Assembly: GCF_023078275.1 (NCBI RefSeq)
Contig: NC_062971.1
Span: forward strand, 12,152,001-12,216,000
Direction of reading: 5' to 3'
Origin: Leguminivora glycinivorella
Lineage: Eukaryota > Arthropoda > Insecta > Lepidoptera > Tortricidae
Length of the DNA stretch: 64,000 nt
The notes under the pieces are model-generated. The model ran no database searches, had not been told where the DNA came from, and worked only from the letters and a program-made list of their open reading frames with translations. Made by a program: the position numbers and the translations under genes. Shown in pieces: positions 26,601-35,670 of the stretch. Within the stretch, counting starts at the first letter, position 1; every line of letters starts with the position of its first letter.

Positions 26601-28833
26601 ATAACAATGTCAACACCAGAAGTTAATGCTGATAGTTGCAAGCCTAACTTTTTGCACAATGAAATCGATTCCTTTTTATGGCTAGGCGCATCTATAAAAG
26701 TACGAAGACCTCACATTTATTATTCGGTTTCATTTAAATTATGTAATAATTCATATACTTAGTCTTAAAATTGTAATTGGAATATGTATTATAGTTTTCA
26801 TCTAGTTATAAACAAATAATCATGTCAATTGGAATCAGCTTTGTCATAAGAACCTCACAGTAGTGTCTTTAGTGAAATATAGGTATATTGGAAAATGCCT
26901 CAGCACTGCTCTGTGCGGCGATCGTCTCTAGAAAACTAAACATATGAGTACCTAAATGGCCTCCTAAGAAGGCAAGTCTTGCTCGAGAACTCACTGTCGC
27001 ATAGCTGCTCTCGGACATTAGGGCTCCAACGTTTCTGTCTTTCAAAAACAAAAAGTTACAGTTCAACATCTGAAGACGGTTCGTTTAATCCTCAAAATAA
27101 AATGAGACTCAACATTAGTCTTCTTTGTTGCAGTAATGAACAAAGGTCAAGTGTTGACGCACTACTACCGCGTTATGAACAAGCTTGGCGGGTACACTTG
27201 GATGCAGACCTGTGCCACTGTCGTCTGCTCGTCCAAGAACGCTGAGGAGCAGAACATCATCTGTGTCAACTATGTTATAAGGTAAATTTCAAACAAACAC
27301 AAAGTATTTAAGTTCTTACAGGCAGCTTGATTCACGATATGCCATGAATTGTCTCATTTTACCGCAATTTTACTTTTTTGTATTTTCTTGACAATGCCGT
27401 GTGGTGTGAGTGACACGATACTCTGATAATATGTATGTGGTAAATTTGCATACAAAATAAAATGCGCATTATGGTCAGGGCAAGCGAATTACAGAAACTG
27501 CTTCTTCGTATTTCACAATTAGCATTAAATATAAGATACAGAAATATTAGTGATTTAGTAATTTAAGATTCCAATTTTGCTCAACCAGAACCAAATAAAG
27601 TTGTCATAATTAATTTAAAAAAATTGTTGCAGTGGGCGCGAATATCCTAACACTGTAATGGATTGCTGCCAATTAGAAGAAAGTGTGCAAGGTGTAAAGC
27701 GAGAAGAGACGACGGGAGATCCTGAAAACGGACCCCCTGACGCTGACAACTCTGGAAATCCACCGCCTCCATCACGACACCCCGCGGAGAGAACTGAAGC
27801 CACAAACAGCGCCGAATCTGCCTCAACAGCTCCAGTACCTACGTCCGATGTCACACACCTCACCAGGCTCAGCGACTCTCAACCGCTTCCGTTACACACC
27901 AACCCGGAAAGAACCTCTCCCATGCCGGCGAGAAGAATGAAAAAAAGAAAACATGCGGAATGTGACGATGAAGAAAGGGATGAAGATAGACGAAAGAGCT
28001 CCTCTAATCCCGGCGCAGCGATATCTCCTGCTGAAAGAGATATCAATAAAACGAATTTGTCTATCCCTGAGGGCTCTTCGGACGCGACTTCTGTTAGAGA
28101 TTTAGAAAACGCCATGTCGAAGCACTTACCTGCCTTAGACGGTAAAGAAATCTCACATAGACCGACAGACTTTTCAACAGACGCACTTTTGAAGCAGCAG
28201 CAACAAAAATCGACAATACAATGGATAGGGACGCAAAATCACCACCTAAACCATTTAAACAGGCAGATTCCCGGAAACCATACTTCGACGCCCGCTTCAG
28301 CGCTGTTACGACAACTTTATGCTAACAGGGAGAGCGTTATTAGAAGTAATTTCCTTGGTGATGGCAGAACAGGTGGCTATTATTCGAGTGACGGTCAGTC
28401 AGGACCGCTACCAACTCCTCCGGGCAGCGAGGGATCAGGGTATGGTGAACAACTAGGCCACAAAGGCACCGATATTGGTTCACTGGCCTATGGTGGTTAC
28501 GCGGATTACCATTCTGCGATGACTCCTCCTGGATCCGTATCTCCCAGGGACAAACAGCAATATGCTTTGTCATACGACAACAGCGCTTATTCCGAAGCCT
28601 TAAGGCACTCGTATTTAGGTGAAGCGCCGTTGCCGCTGAAGCCACAAGCGTACTCCGCTGTGCCTAGCGCTTTGGACTACACGTCTTCGTTAGATCAAAG
28701 TCAGTTCTTCCACCCCCCTTCATCCTTCCATCTTTACCATCCCCAGGCTCATTCGGCCCACACGCCCCACTCTCACCAGTCCGTAGATAAATCTGCTCCT
28801 CCCAACACGAACTGGTACTCGTCAGGTTCATAG
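8549..28833 (+). CDS. trh: Trachealess, bHLH-PAS transcription factor (C-terminal 701 residues, eight exons)
   Basis: Join 8549-8625, 11303-11392, 16095-16260, 20301-20425, 22930-23123, 23673-23779, 27134-27281, 27633-28833. All junctions are GT-AG and phases match, giving 2 bases of a split codon plus 702 codons including TAG. Trh orthologues (NPAS1/3 in vertebrates) pair with Tango/ARNT and drive tracheal and salivary tube formation in insects; that role is family knowledge. Visible here, numbered from the first whole codon: PAS-A about 15-152 (LFEQHQGTHILQSLDGFAL, YISETVSIYLGLSQVEMTGS, MKSTLTKRGCHFKSSGYR); conserved linker and PAS-B about 153-302 (RLRPQYTFSHSRKS, HYYRVMNKLGGYTWMQTCAT, QNIICVNYVIS); C-terminal region 303-701 with a basic NLS-like RRMKKRKH, MSKHLP, STIQWIGT, ALLRQLYANRESVIR, GPLPTPPGSE and SSFHLYHP. 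The last six are, as I remember them, shared with fly Trh and mark this as trh rather than sim. The bHLH exon lies outside the window. No frameshifts. Confidence 0.96.
11303..11392 (+). CDS. trh: trh exon b, PAS-A core
   Basis: Exactly 30 codons, phase 0 at both ends, between acceptor TTTTTTTGTTCACAG and donor GTAAGT. Encodes SLDGFALSVAADGRFLYISE and then TVSIYLGLSQ, the most conserved core of PAS-A in the Trh/NPAS3/Sim group. The following 4702-bp intron carries two MITEs, a LINE tail and a 1-kb foldback. Confidence 0.96.
11573..11692. mobile_element. 120-bp MITE with 25-bp inverted ends
   Basis: Left arm 11573-11597 (TATCTGGATAAAGGGACCTT...) is inverted at 11668-11692 with two mismatches. 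No coding capacity. It sits in the trh intron between exons b and c. Confidence 0.65.
11838..11974. mobile_element. Hairpin element with perfect 46-bp inverted repeats, copy 1
   Basis: Arms 11838-11883 and 11929-11974 are exact reverse complements, beginning AGGCCTAGCACATGATGGCC, with a 45-bp loop. The arms are GC-rich in an AT-rich intron. A second copy with 40-bp perfect arms lies at 33818-33942. AGGCCT at both outer ends may be part of the element or a palindromic target duplication. Confidence 0.8.
13994..14096 (+). repeat. 3' tail of a non-LTR retrotransposon
   Basis: Contains TTGAGTGGTAGAGAATGC, CGCCTTTTGTAC, GTACAATAAAGTTTAA and a (AAAT)n end. Same family as 39868-39968 and, reversed, 47037-47107. 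Severely 5'-truncated. Confidence 0.6.
14700..15698. mobile_element. 1-kb foldback element with about 400-bp arms
   Basis: The left end GGCATAATTAATGGAAG is inverted at 15682-15698. The arms stay alignable over about 400 bp, including C-rich and G-rich counterparts near 14767-14813 and 15590-15630, up to CCACCCATGG near the centre. Arm divergence suggests some age. It lies in the trh intron between exons b and c. Confidence 0.75.
15104..15166 (-). repeat. tRNA-like sequence in the centre of the foldback
   Basis: Read on the - strand it has an A-box-like TAGCTGTTGGTAGAGCC, a CTGGA/TCCAG stem enclosing seven bases where an anticodon arm would be, and a B-box-like GAGTTCAAGTCCC. The T stem (GTGAG/CCCAC) has a mismatch. 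It is a tRNA pseudogene or a SINE head rather than a working tRNA gene. Confidence 0.5.
16095..16260 (+). CDS. trh: trh exon c, PAS-A second half and linker
   Basis: 55 codons plus one base, between acceptor TCCTCTCGGCAG and donor GTATGT. Starts VEMTGSSIFDYVHQADHAEI, followed by a Gly/Ser-rich linker ending GTNNPD. The final G joins TG of the next exon to make Val. The following 4040-bp intron holds a short MITE and family A copy 2. Confidence 0.96.
18812..18901. mobile_element. 90-bp MITE with 23-bp inverted ends
   Basis: AGAGATCGGACAACTGGGCG at 18812 is inverted at 18879-18901 with two differences. Short GGACAT and CGGACAT motifs flank it. In the trh intron between exons c and d. Confidence 0.6.
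19245..19837 (+). repeat. Repeat family A, copy 2
   Basis: 593 bp, with the longest (TCCG)n run start (TCTCCGTCCG...) and a variant right end (TTGGCCAG, and a doubled CGACA in the terminal hairpin). TTTTT on both sides. Located in the trh intron between exons c and d, in the same orientation as the gene. Confidence 0.8.
20301..20425 (+). CDS. trh: trh exon d, end of PAS-A
   Basis: Acceptor TTTGTTAACAG, donor GTAAGC. Two bases complete Val, then 41 codons including GMDRAFCIRMKSTLTKRGCH and FKSSGYR, the conserved C-terminal strand region of Trh PAS-A. The exon has no ATG-led long frame and is easily missed. The following 2504-bp intron contains an RT scrap. Confidence 0.95.
21304..21369 (+). 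pseudogene. Reverse-transcriptase fragment
   Basis: Reads LSVPGVPQGALLGHNF, matching the GVPQGSVLGPxLF block of non-LTR reverse transcriptases. No further RT motifs flank it and the frame soon loses resemblance, so it is a decayed scrap in the trh intron between exons d and e. Confidence 0.5.
22706..22739. other. Short hairpin
   Basis: CTTGGTACAAAA pairs with TTTTGTGCCAAG across a 10-base loop, with one G-T pair. Too short for a microRNA precursor and function is unknown. Confidence 0.35.
22930..23123 (+). CDS. trh: trh exon e, inter-PAS segment and start of PAS-B
   Basis: 64 codons plus two bases, between acceptor TCTTCTTTCCAG and donor GTATTT. Encodes VVLMLCRLRPQYTFSHSRKS, LLGMVALAIALPPPSVHEIR and DMFVTRINFDFRIAHCEP. 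Much GC-richer than the introns. The AG joins a G of the next exon to make Arg. The donor GTATTT is weak but the phase and homology leave no alternative. Confidence 0.96.
23163..23435 (-). mobile_element. tRNA-derived SINE
   Basis: On the - strand it begins TGACGACCGGTCTGGCGCAG, with an A-box-like region, then GGTTCGAATCC (B box) within CCCGGGTTCGAATCCCGG. A body holding GTGATGAGCACAGATATTTG and CATGGATGTTTTCTATG follows, ending in a (TTTA)n tail. This is a full-length layout of a SINE abundant in Lepidoptera. It nearly fills the 549-bp trh intron between exons e and f. Confidence 0.85.
23673..23779 (+). CDS. trh: trh exon f, PAS-B
   Basis: One base completes Arg, then 35 codons (VSELLGYTAEELTGKNLYAL, CHGEDANKLRKCHVD), then T. 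Acceptor TTTTTCTCTCAGCAG, donor GTAAGT. The tandem CAGCAG acceptor could also splice three bases earlier and add one residue. The following 3354-bp intron contains the antisense coding-like stretch and a family B repeat. Confidence 0.95.
24491..24940 (-). pseudogene. Unrecognised frame-broken coding-like stretch, antisense in trh intron
   Basis: Two - strand frames look coding. The upstream one runs from 24940 through IDNTSSSKEVIETRDKDIVA, an acidic/basic coil-like segment, to an in-frame TAA, then stays open for about 30 more codons. The other, shifted and without a Met start, covers about 80 codons to a TGA at 24491-24493. It includes NGKPAWHTELSDESVKNVI and ECISPSDVRIIGVTEILRRG. Composition is protein-like (rich in D, E, K and S, with balanced hydrophobics), unlike chance frames nearby. 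I cannot name the family. Its upstream end is cut by the family B repeat at 24943. It is most simply a decayed insertion, of transposon, viral or host origin unknown. Confidence 0.4.
24943..25707 (-). repeat. Repeat family B, truncated copy in reverse
   Basis: Starts CCGGCCAAGTGCGAGTCGGA, then CGAGGGTTCCGTAC. Seen from the other strand this ends ...TTGGCCGG like family A, so A and B share terminal structure. The body has the C/G homopolymer runs and 'ttgatagcattagtagttctcgagatattt' type sequence. The far end (expected GGAACCCT plus TTTTT) is not present, so the copy is truncated near 25707. Confidence 0.6.
25708..27133. other. Remainder of trh intron between exons f and g
   Basis: No gene or clear repeat is seen. 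Open frames at 25968-26177 and 26469-26762 have no family features. The acceptor TTCTTTGTTGCAG ends it. Confidence 0.4.
27134..27281 (+). CDS. trh: trh exon g, PAS-B second half
   Basis: Two bases complete Leu, then 48 codons (MNKGQVLTHYYRVMNKLGGY, TWMQTCATVVCSSKNAEEQN, IICVNYVI) and AG. The donor is GTAAAT. The fused residue with the last exon is Ser. The following intron is only 351 bp. Confidence 0.96.
27633..28833 (+). CDS. trh: trh last coding exon, C-terminal regulatory region
   Basis: 399 codons and TAG after a T completing Ser. The true frame begins GREYPNTV before the first ATG at 27658, since an acceptor AAAAATTGTTGCAG precedes 27633. DCCQLEE follows the PAS-B/PAC end. A long low-complexity Pro/Ser/acidic region holds the basic stretch RRMKKRKH. 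Conserved islands are LENAMSKHLP, DFSTDALLKQQQQ, IQWIGT, LLRQLYANRESVIR, GPLPTPPGSE, YHSAMTPPGSVSPRD and SSFHLYHP, and it ends WYSSGS. These islands resemble activation and stability segments of fly Trh; that assignment is family knowledge. The polyQ run is short. Confidence 0.97.
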
Positions 28834-29763
28834 CCACATAGACATTAGTTTGGGAATGTGTATTGCTTGGAAGTGAGCAATTGCGTTGTGTGTTCAAATG
28901 TTTGTCAATCGTGTTAAGTTGGTTGTTAAGTTTAGTTCTTTTTTTGTTATAGTTAATTGTCTTCTAACTGTCTTCAACAAACGTTAACTATTGTAACTGA
29001 CTTATTTGGCAGACTGTAAATAAATAAGTTTGAACAATTTTACTTCAAAAATTGTATACGGATACTCTAATGTCAATGCTAAATTAATTAACACAATTTG
29101 AATACTCAAAGCTTGAAAGGCAATTTCCTTTTTATAAGACCCGATTATTAATACTCTAAATGTAAGGTAAAACTGTGCCAAAAACTAGGTGCTGAGCACT
29201 TGACGACGCATTTACAGAAACATTCCAAACCGTTACGATTTTATTCCATTATATTTAAGGGTTTAACTACTTCGTCGCTGTTAAGTATTATTGTGAACTG
29301 TTATGTAGCGGCCGTACGTTTAACAGTTGAAACTTAAAGCGACGGGGTTCTAAGATCTTAGATAGGAATTTGGACATCTGTGAGCTACCCATAGCTTATT
29401 GCATATCATTTTAACTTAAGTGTCTAGTTAATGCTTTTGTAAATTATTGTACCATAATTACACGACTGTACTTAGGCTACTGTACGACTCGATAACTGTA
29501 AATTGTAGGCAATAAGCGCTGTATATTATTTTAGTCGGAAATAAGATTTCATTGTACATACTACTTAATATCATTGTAGGGTAATCGTTTAATAAAGTTG
29601 TTCATTTTGGCAGTGCTCAAATTTTGTTAAAAATGTTTTAGTTGTATTTGAATTGAAATGTTACAACGTAAGTTCGTTCAAAAAGCAATAATAATCGTAT
29701 ACAAAAACCCCGCTCTGCAAAAATCTTTATTATCAAACTGTGAATGTTCAGCAAAGTAATAAA
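28834..29763 (+). other. trh: trh 3' UTR with three candidate poly(A) signals
   Basis: AT-rich, no open frame. AATAAA occurs at 29019-29024, 29591-29596 (followed by a GT-rich GTTGTTCATTTTGG, the best downstream element) and 29758-29763. UTR lengths of about 200 or 780 bases are most likely. Confidence 0.6.
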
Positions 29764-30859
29764 ACTACATACTTACATTATTATATTTTCGAGAGTTCGT
29801 CAAATACGCTGTACAAAAATCTCACTCTCACTATTTTCATAAATCAAACGCCGTCATCGTCATCATCATGACAAAATAGAAATAAAAATACTCAAAACAT
29901 TCCAGTAAATACTTTTAAACCAAATTATACTTATTTTTTTATATTTAATTGAACAAAAATAGATAATTATTTAAATTACTAGGTGTAACAGTTATAAATA
30001 AAATTGGTAATATTTATGCTATTATTAACAGTGCAATACGAGTGACAAAAGTTATTCTTTCGATTTTTATACGGCTTCGTTAATGTATCGTAATAATAAG
30101 GTAATTATGATAATATTGTATCAAAGTTGTAATTTACATGGAATTTGGCTTGTAATTCGATTGTTTTCAGTTGTACCTCGACTTAAGCCTCTTCTCGTGT
30201 ACATTTTTATGTTTATTTTATTTGTAACATGAACAAAAAATGGAGGATTTTATTTCTCTGATTAAATGATTAAGATTTTTACTTATCTTGTATTATTTTT
30301 ATATAGTTATCATTATCCAATCCTTGTAAAAAACAGCTTGCCTAGCTTTGTTTCACCCCGAATTAAACTTACATCTAAACGGACAGACTATTTAACTAAC
30401 TATTGGACTAGCGATTAACATGTGTCTGTCTAACTTAGGTTATTAGGATATTTGAATCTGTTCGGAAAGAAAAGTCATATGCTCGTTTTCTTTTGACACA
30501 CTACGAGCTAATTCAACCTCTATAGTACAGTTTGAGTACAGAATGCTTGTCTATGACAAGACAAGAACTGCCTTATTTGATTTCGTCAGTATGACATGAA
30601 ACCAGCAAAAAATTACGACGTAATAATGTATTGGTGGTGTATTATTATGATAATGTTAGCTTAGCTAATTTAAACTTCAGTAAACGTACTAAACTGCCTA
30701 GCTAGTAGCTATAACCAAAGCATATAGAATTACAATCGCCCTCACTTAATCATGGTGTTTAAAATAAGGTGTTAAAAATGTTATGGTGTAAAAAATGGAA
30801 ACAACCCAAGTCCAAGAAAGTTATACAGCAATAGCAGCACGAGCGAAGATAAGATAGGA
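29764..30859. other. Intergenic AT-rich sequence
   Basis: No coding frame or clear repeat is recognised downstream of trh. Contains short (ATC)n sequence near 29860. Confidence 0.5.
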
Positions 30860-31492
30860 GTACAGTCGTCATCTGCCGAATGGCACAAACGCTCACGAAA
30901 CGAAACGCTCGTACATATATCTCTATCGCACTTGCGTATTGGCGCGACAGAGCCAGACTACCTTTCGCGGCGTTTCGTTTTTGTTTCGCGTCGTAGAAAT
31001 GCCATTCGGCTACGGGGCCTGATATAGGTATTGCAGCGGGAAAAGTACTCACAAATATCGGAACACGCGCATTAAGGTGTTTGTAGTAGGCCGAAAGTAA
31101 TGCTCCATACAAACTCCCCCCCCCTTTAGGGAAGTGGGGGGTCAGGAAGAGACAAAAAGTAGCCTATCACTCTTCATCCCTTCAACTATCTCCACTAAAA
31201 AAAAACACGTCAATTCTTCGCTCCGTTTTGCCGTGAAAGACGGACAAACAGACACACACACTTTCCCATTTATAATATTATTAGTAAAGTAGTAATTAGT
31301 AGTATAGTATGTAGTATGGGTGATCATAATTCATAGGTGTGTATGCCTCCCTTTTTCTCCAACGTGAAGAAAAAGGACGGCATGGGCATGGCTATGATCA
31401 TTTTTCTTTGATAAACATATGATAGTGGAGCGTGTTCCGATATTTTGTGAGCACTTTGCCCACTCCGGTATATCAGATGGCGACTGTTCCTA
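30860..31492. mobile_element. Foldback element with about 75-bp inverted ends (family E)
   Basis: The left end GTACAGTCGTCATCTG ... TGATATAGGTATTGCAGCGG and AAAGTACTCACAAATATCGG is inverted at 31420-31492 (GTGTTCCGATATTTTGTGAG, CTCCGGTATATCAGATGGCG, ACTGTTC). The left arm is interrupted by another element at 30875-31010. A related element lies at 61252-61380. Confidence 0.6.
30875..31010. mobile_element. MITE nested in the foldback (family F)
   Basis: GCCGAATGGCA at the left is inverted at 31000-31010 (TGCCATTCGGC). Subterminal CACGAAACGAAACGC mirrors GCGTTTCGTTTTTGTTTCGC. It splits the family E motif ATCTG/ATATAG, so it inserted after E. A MITE of this form recurs in Lepidoptera. Confidence 0.65.
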
Positions 31493-31542
31493 CTGTAACA
31501 TGTGCACGGTGAGTGATACTTTATTATCTTTATAATTCATCT

Positions 31543-31640
31543 TTTAGGGTTCCCTGCCTCAAAATGCAAAAACGCGGAACCTTTATAGGATCACACGTTC
31601 GTCTGTCTGTTTGCCTGTCATAGGGTCATAGTGGATTTAC
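31543..31640 (+). repeat. Repeat family B fragment, left end
   Basis: TTTTAGGGTTCCCTGCCTCA, GCGGAACCTTTATAGGATCA and a CTGTCTGTTTGCCTGTC run give the characteristic hairpin-plus-(CTGT)n left end of family B. The right end is not seen. Confidence 0.5.
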
Positions 31641-32177
31641 TATTTGGTAAACAGAATTATGTAAATCTGTGGCCCAAAGACGGACGGTGCCACTTTTGTG
31701 GGATAAACGAGAAAACTAATAAGTTTTTTGCAAAAAGAAAACATTTTTGGCAACCCCGACTGTACCTTTCTTTCAACAGCCCTACTCTCCGACGAGTTTC
31801 TAAAAACCCTTACTGATACGACGACGTTAGAGTTCCTATGACCGCCTTTCTGCTCCATCATCAGTTCAGCGATGTGATGCTCTCCAGCAACCCCACTTTG
31901 TGTTTTTTTTATATTACACGAGAATTTAGTACACAATAGGTGCTGAATTTGTACTTAACTACTTGAAACAATTTGTACCCCTTTAGTTTAGGAGTAAAAG
32001 CCAAATAAAGTTGGGGTTGCTGGCGAGGATCCTCCCAGCAACCCCCTACTCAATTTCCACGTAGGCTCCAACTTTTCCAAAAAATAAAAGGCTAGAATAT
32101 TTAGATAGCATTAGTAGCTACCACATACCACATGATGTAGAAATTTTTCTGAGCTGTCTCTATTATATTATAATTAT
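31641..32177. other. Non-coding sequence before the satellite
   Basis: Two CAACCCCACTTTGTG/CAACCCC-type motifs suggest a decayed repeat body. Nothing codable is recognised. Confidence 0.3.
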
Positions 32178-33294
32178 ATGCTTAAGTCGTGCGTTGTCGC
32201 GCTACTCGTCTTATGCTGCCGTGGCGAGATATTGTCGACTCAGTCGCGGAGAAGCACTAGGAGCGCAGGAGTTACAGTTACACACTGTAGTCACAAATAT
32301 GGAGTGGGAGGGCTGTTGGTTGTCTCGGCTGTTTATGCACGAGTCGCGCTTTGTCGCGCCACTCGCGCTCCTCTTGTGCTGCCGGTGCAATGATGAGAAA
32401 TTGTCTATTCAGTCGCGGAGAAATACTAGGAGTGTACAAGTTGCGCACAGTAGTCACCTATGCCACCACAACATGAAGTGGAAGGGCAGTCAGTTGTCTC
32501 AGCTATCTATGCCCAATGTCCATGTCGAGCGTTGTCGCGCCACTTGCGCTCTTCTTATGCTGCCGGTGCAGTGGTGAGATAAGTATTGTCGACTCAGTCG
32601 CGGAGCTAGCTAGCTACGACTTCAGGCGTAGAAGTTGCGCATAGTTGCCACCACTTGATCTTTAAGTGCTTTCATTGGTCTCGTCTGTCTATGTTCGAGT
32701 TGTGAGTTGTCGCGCTACTCGCGCTCAATCTTATCGTGGCGAGATATTGTCGACTCTGTCGCGGAGAAGTACCAGGGGCGGAGGAGTTACGCATTGTAGT
32801 CACAAAAGCTCAGCTGTCCATGCCCAAGTCGTGCGTTGTCGCGCTACTCGCGCTCATCTTATGCTGCCGTTGCGAGTTGCGAGATATTGTCGACTCGGTC
32901 GCGGATAATTACCAGGGGCGGAGGAGTTACGCACAAAAATATGAAGTGGAATCACTGGCATTTGCCTCAGCTGTCTATGCCATGTCCAATTCGCGCTTTG
33001 TCGCGGCACTCACGGTCTTCTTATGCTGCCGCTGCCGGTGCCGTACGTAAGTGCCGGAGTCAGTCGCGGAGAAGTACCAGGGGCGTAAGAGTTACTGTAG
33101 TCACAAAATATGAAGTATCGTTTGTCTCAGCTGTCTATGCACAAGTCTCGCTTTGTCGTGTCGCGCCGCTCGCGCTCTTATGCTGCCGGTGCCGTGGCGA
33201 GATATTGACGATTAGTCGCGAAGAACTACTAGGAGGGTAGAAGTTGCGCACATTAGCCAGCAAAGTGCTTTCATTAGTCTCGCGTTTAGAGCAG

Positions 33295-33820
33295 GCTCCA
33301 AGGGGATGTTCGTTTGCAAAAATAGCGCACCTCATTCTGACTTCAGATATATATTTTCTAGATCCCGGACATCATATAAACACGTGATGCCAACCAGTTT
33401 TGTGGTCCCTTTCCCCGCACCCCGGCAATCAAAAATCGCATACAAAGAAGAAATTATTTAAAATAATAATAATTAAAATAGATTCATAACTTCTCAAGCA
33501 ATAGTGGTTTAAAGTTAAATCGAAAATCGAGCATTTCAGTAAATTTTCAAAAAAAATCTTAGAGGAAGTGTAATAAATGTTATAGTATGCTATATATTCG
33601 TGAACTACTCAGTAAGCCCTTTCATTTGATACCCCACACGGCATGGTTTGATGAAAATATTTTTTTTCTTTGTATGCGATTTTTGATTGCCGGGGTGCGG
33701 GGAAGGGGACCACAAAACTGGTTGGTAACATGTGTTTATATGATGTCCGGGATCTAGAAAATATATATCTGAAGTCAGAATGAGGTGCGCTATTTTTGCA
33801 AACGAACATCCCCTTGGAGC
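33295..33820. mobile_element. 526-bp foldback with about 160-bp arms inside the satellite
   Basis: The left arm from GCTCCAAGGGGATGTTCG at 33295 to about 33455 is inverted at about 33660-33820 with very few differences, including CCCGGACATCATATAAACAC. The loop of about 200 bp is AT-rich. High arm identity suggests recent formation. Confidence 0.8.
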
Positions 33821-33942
33821 ACATGATGGCCGCGGGAGTATGTCGCCGCGAGATAGACTACCCGTCCTTATGTCATTCATACAGTTAGAAGAAGACGTGG
33901 CATCTATCTCGCGGCGACATACTCCCGCGGCCATCATGTGCT
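33818..33942. mobile_element. Hairpin element with perfect 40-bp inverted repeats, copy 2
   Basis: Arms 33818-33857 and 33903-33942 are exact reverse complements and match those of 11838-11974. The left end abuts the foldback at 33295-33820, sharing AGC. The loop differs at a few bases from copy 1. Confidence 0.8.
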
Positions 33943-34718
33943 AGGCCTACCGGTCGCGAAAATGAATCAAGAGCGCAGGAGTTACACACTGTAAGTAGTT
34001 ACAAATATTTATGCAGTAGAAGGGCTTTCGGTTGTCTCGGCTGTTTATGAACAAATCGCGCTTTGTCGCGCTCTTCTTATGCTGCCGGTGCCGTGGCGAG
34101 ATATTGTCTATGTCACCACAACATGAAGTGGAAGGGCTGTCAGTTGCCTCAACTATTTAAAAAACAATGTCAATCATTTTTGGGATCACAGTTCAGGTGG
34201 TTACAAAGGAAAAAGTGGGTATGCAATTTGACTGGCTTCCTAGGTTTTTTGTTTCCTAGCTTTAAAAGGGAGGTTCTTCGGCCTAAATACACAGAGAGTC
34301 AGGGAGAAAAATCCAAATTTGGGTTTAGCCTTATTATTTTTTCCTTTATTTGTTGATTTTATTGCTTTTTTGTATACATGATACACTTCTTTTTGCCAAA
34401 GCCGTATGCCCAATGTCCATGTCGAGCGTTGTCGCGCCACTCGCGCTCTTCTCATACTGCCGGTACCGTAGCGAGATATTGTCGATTCAGTCGCGGAGAA
34501 ATACTAGGGGCGTAGAAGTTGCGCAATTGCGCATAGTAGCTACCACATACATACAACATAATGTGAAAGGGCTGTCAGTTTTCTCAGCGCCCAAGTCGTT
34601 CGTTGTCGCGCTGCTCGCGCTCATCTTATGCTGCCGTGGCGAGATATTGTCGACTCAGTCGCGAATTAGTACAAGGGGCGGAGAACTTTCGCACTGTCAC
34701 AAAAAGGATGTATATTGT

Positions 34719-35023
34719 CTTTTTTTTATACTACGTCGGTGGCAAACAAGCATACGGTCCGCCTGGAAAGCGGTCACCGTAACCTATGGAAGCCTGAAAC
34801 TAACCATCTTTGGCAATATACTTATGTAGATCTGTATTCATTGCCATGACAACTAATTATAATTATGTACCTTTAGACTCACCCAGATCCCACAGTCAAA
34901 CTGTGTAAACAGTTTTGGGGGACATTGTATTTACATTTAAGTTTATATGTAAGATGTTTTATTAAAAAAAAAAACATACGCGTTGCCAACCCATTAGAAA
35001 CTTCTACACTCCCTTTTGTCTCA
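34719..35023 (+). repeat. Interspersed repeat family D, copy 1
   Basis: TTTTTTTATACTACGTCGGT, GGCAAACAAGCATACGGTCC, GCGGTCACCGTAACC at the left and GCGTTGCCAACCCATTAGAA near the right end. The same blocks occur reversed at 63260-63446. About 170 bp of unrelated sequence separates the two blocks here, so this copy is interrupted. It sits inside the satellite. Confidence 0.65.
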
Positions 35024-35670
35024 GCTGTCTATGCCCAAGTCTCGTTTTGTCGCGCCGCTCGCGCTCTTCTTATGCTGCCGATGCCGTAGCGAGATATTAT
35101 CGACTCAGTTGCGGAGAAGTACCAGAGACATAGGAGTTATGCACTTTAATCACAAATATGAAGTCGAAGGGCTATACCGGTTGCAAAGAGGATAGAAGTT
35201 ATATATGTCTTTGACCGGTTGTCTAAGCTATCTATGCCAAAGTCTCGCTTTGTCTTGTCGCGCTACTCGCGCTCTTCTTATGTTCCCGGTGCCGTGGCGA
35301 GATATTGTCAGTTTCAGTCGCGAAAAAGTACTAGGAGAGGAGGGCAGAATTTGCGCACAGTACCACCAAAGTGCTTTCATTGGTCTCGTCTGTCTATGCC
35401 CAAGTCTCGCGTTGTCGCGCCACTCGCGCTCGTCTTATGCTGCCGTGGCGAGATATTGTCGACTCAGTCCCGGTGAAGTACCAGGGGTGCAGGAGTTACA
35501 CAATGTAGTCACAAATATGAAGTGGAAGGGCTGTCGGTTGTCTCGGCTGTCTATGCCCAAGTCGCGCTTTGTCGCGCCACTCACCCTCATCTTATGCTGC
35601 CGTGGCGAGTTGTCTATTCAGTCGCGGAGAAGTACTAGGAGCGTAGAAGTTGCGCACAGTAGCCACCACT

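Larger units (their letters stand above)
32178..35670 (+). repeat. Degenerate GC-rich satellite, about 155-180-bp unit
   Basis: About 14 units. Each carries TATGCCCAAGTCGCGCTTTG, TCGCGCCACTCGCGCT, CTTATGCTGCCG, GTGGCGAGATATTGTCGACT, CAGTCGCGGAGAAGTACTAG and GGAGTTACACACTGTAGTCA, then TATGAAGTGGAAGGGCTGTC. Unit heads fall near 32178, 32338, 32520, 32697, 32825, 32990, 33140, 34050, 34416, 34590, 35035, 35240, 35400 and 35557. Spacings of about 130-205 bp are broken by insertions at 33295-33942, 34150-34390 and 34719-35023. Units are GC- and CpG-rich against the AT-rich surroundings. Long + strand frames of 60-190 codons exist only because the unit lacks stops in several frames. Confidence 0.8.

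Noticed and set aside
27615..28897. - strand ORFs over the last trh exon
   Set aside because: Shadow frames of a long GC-balanced coding exon.
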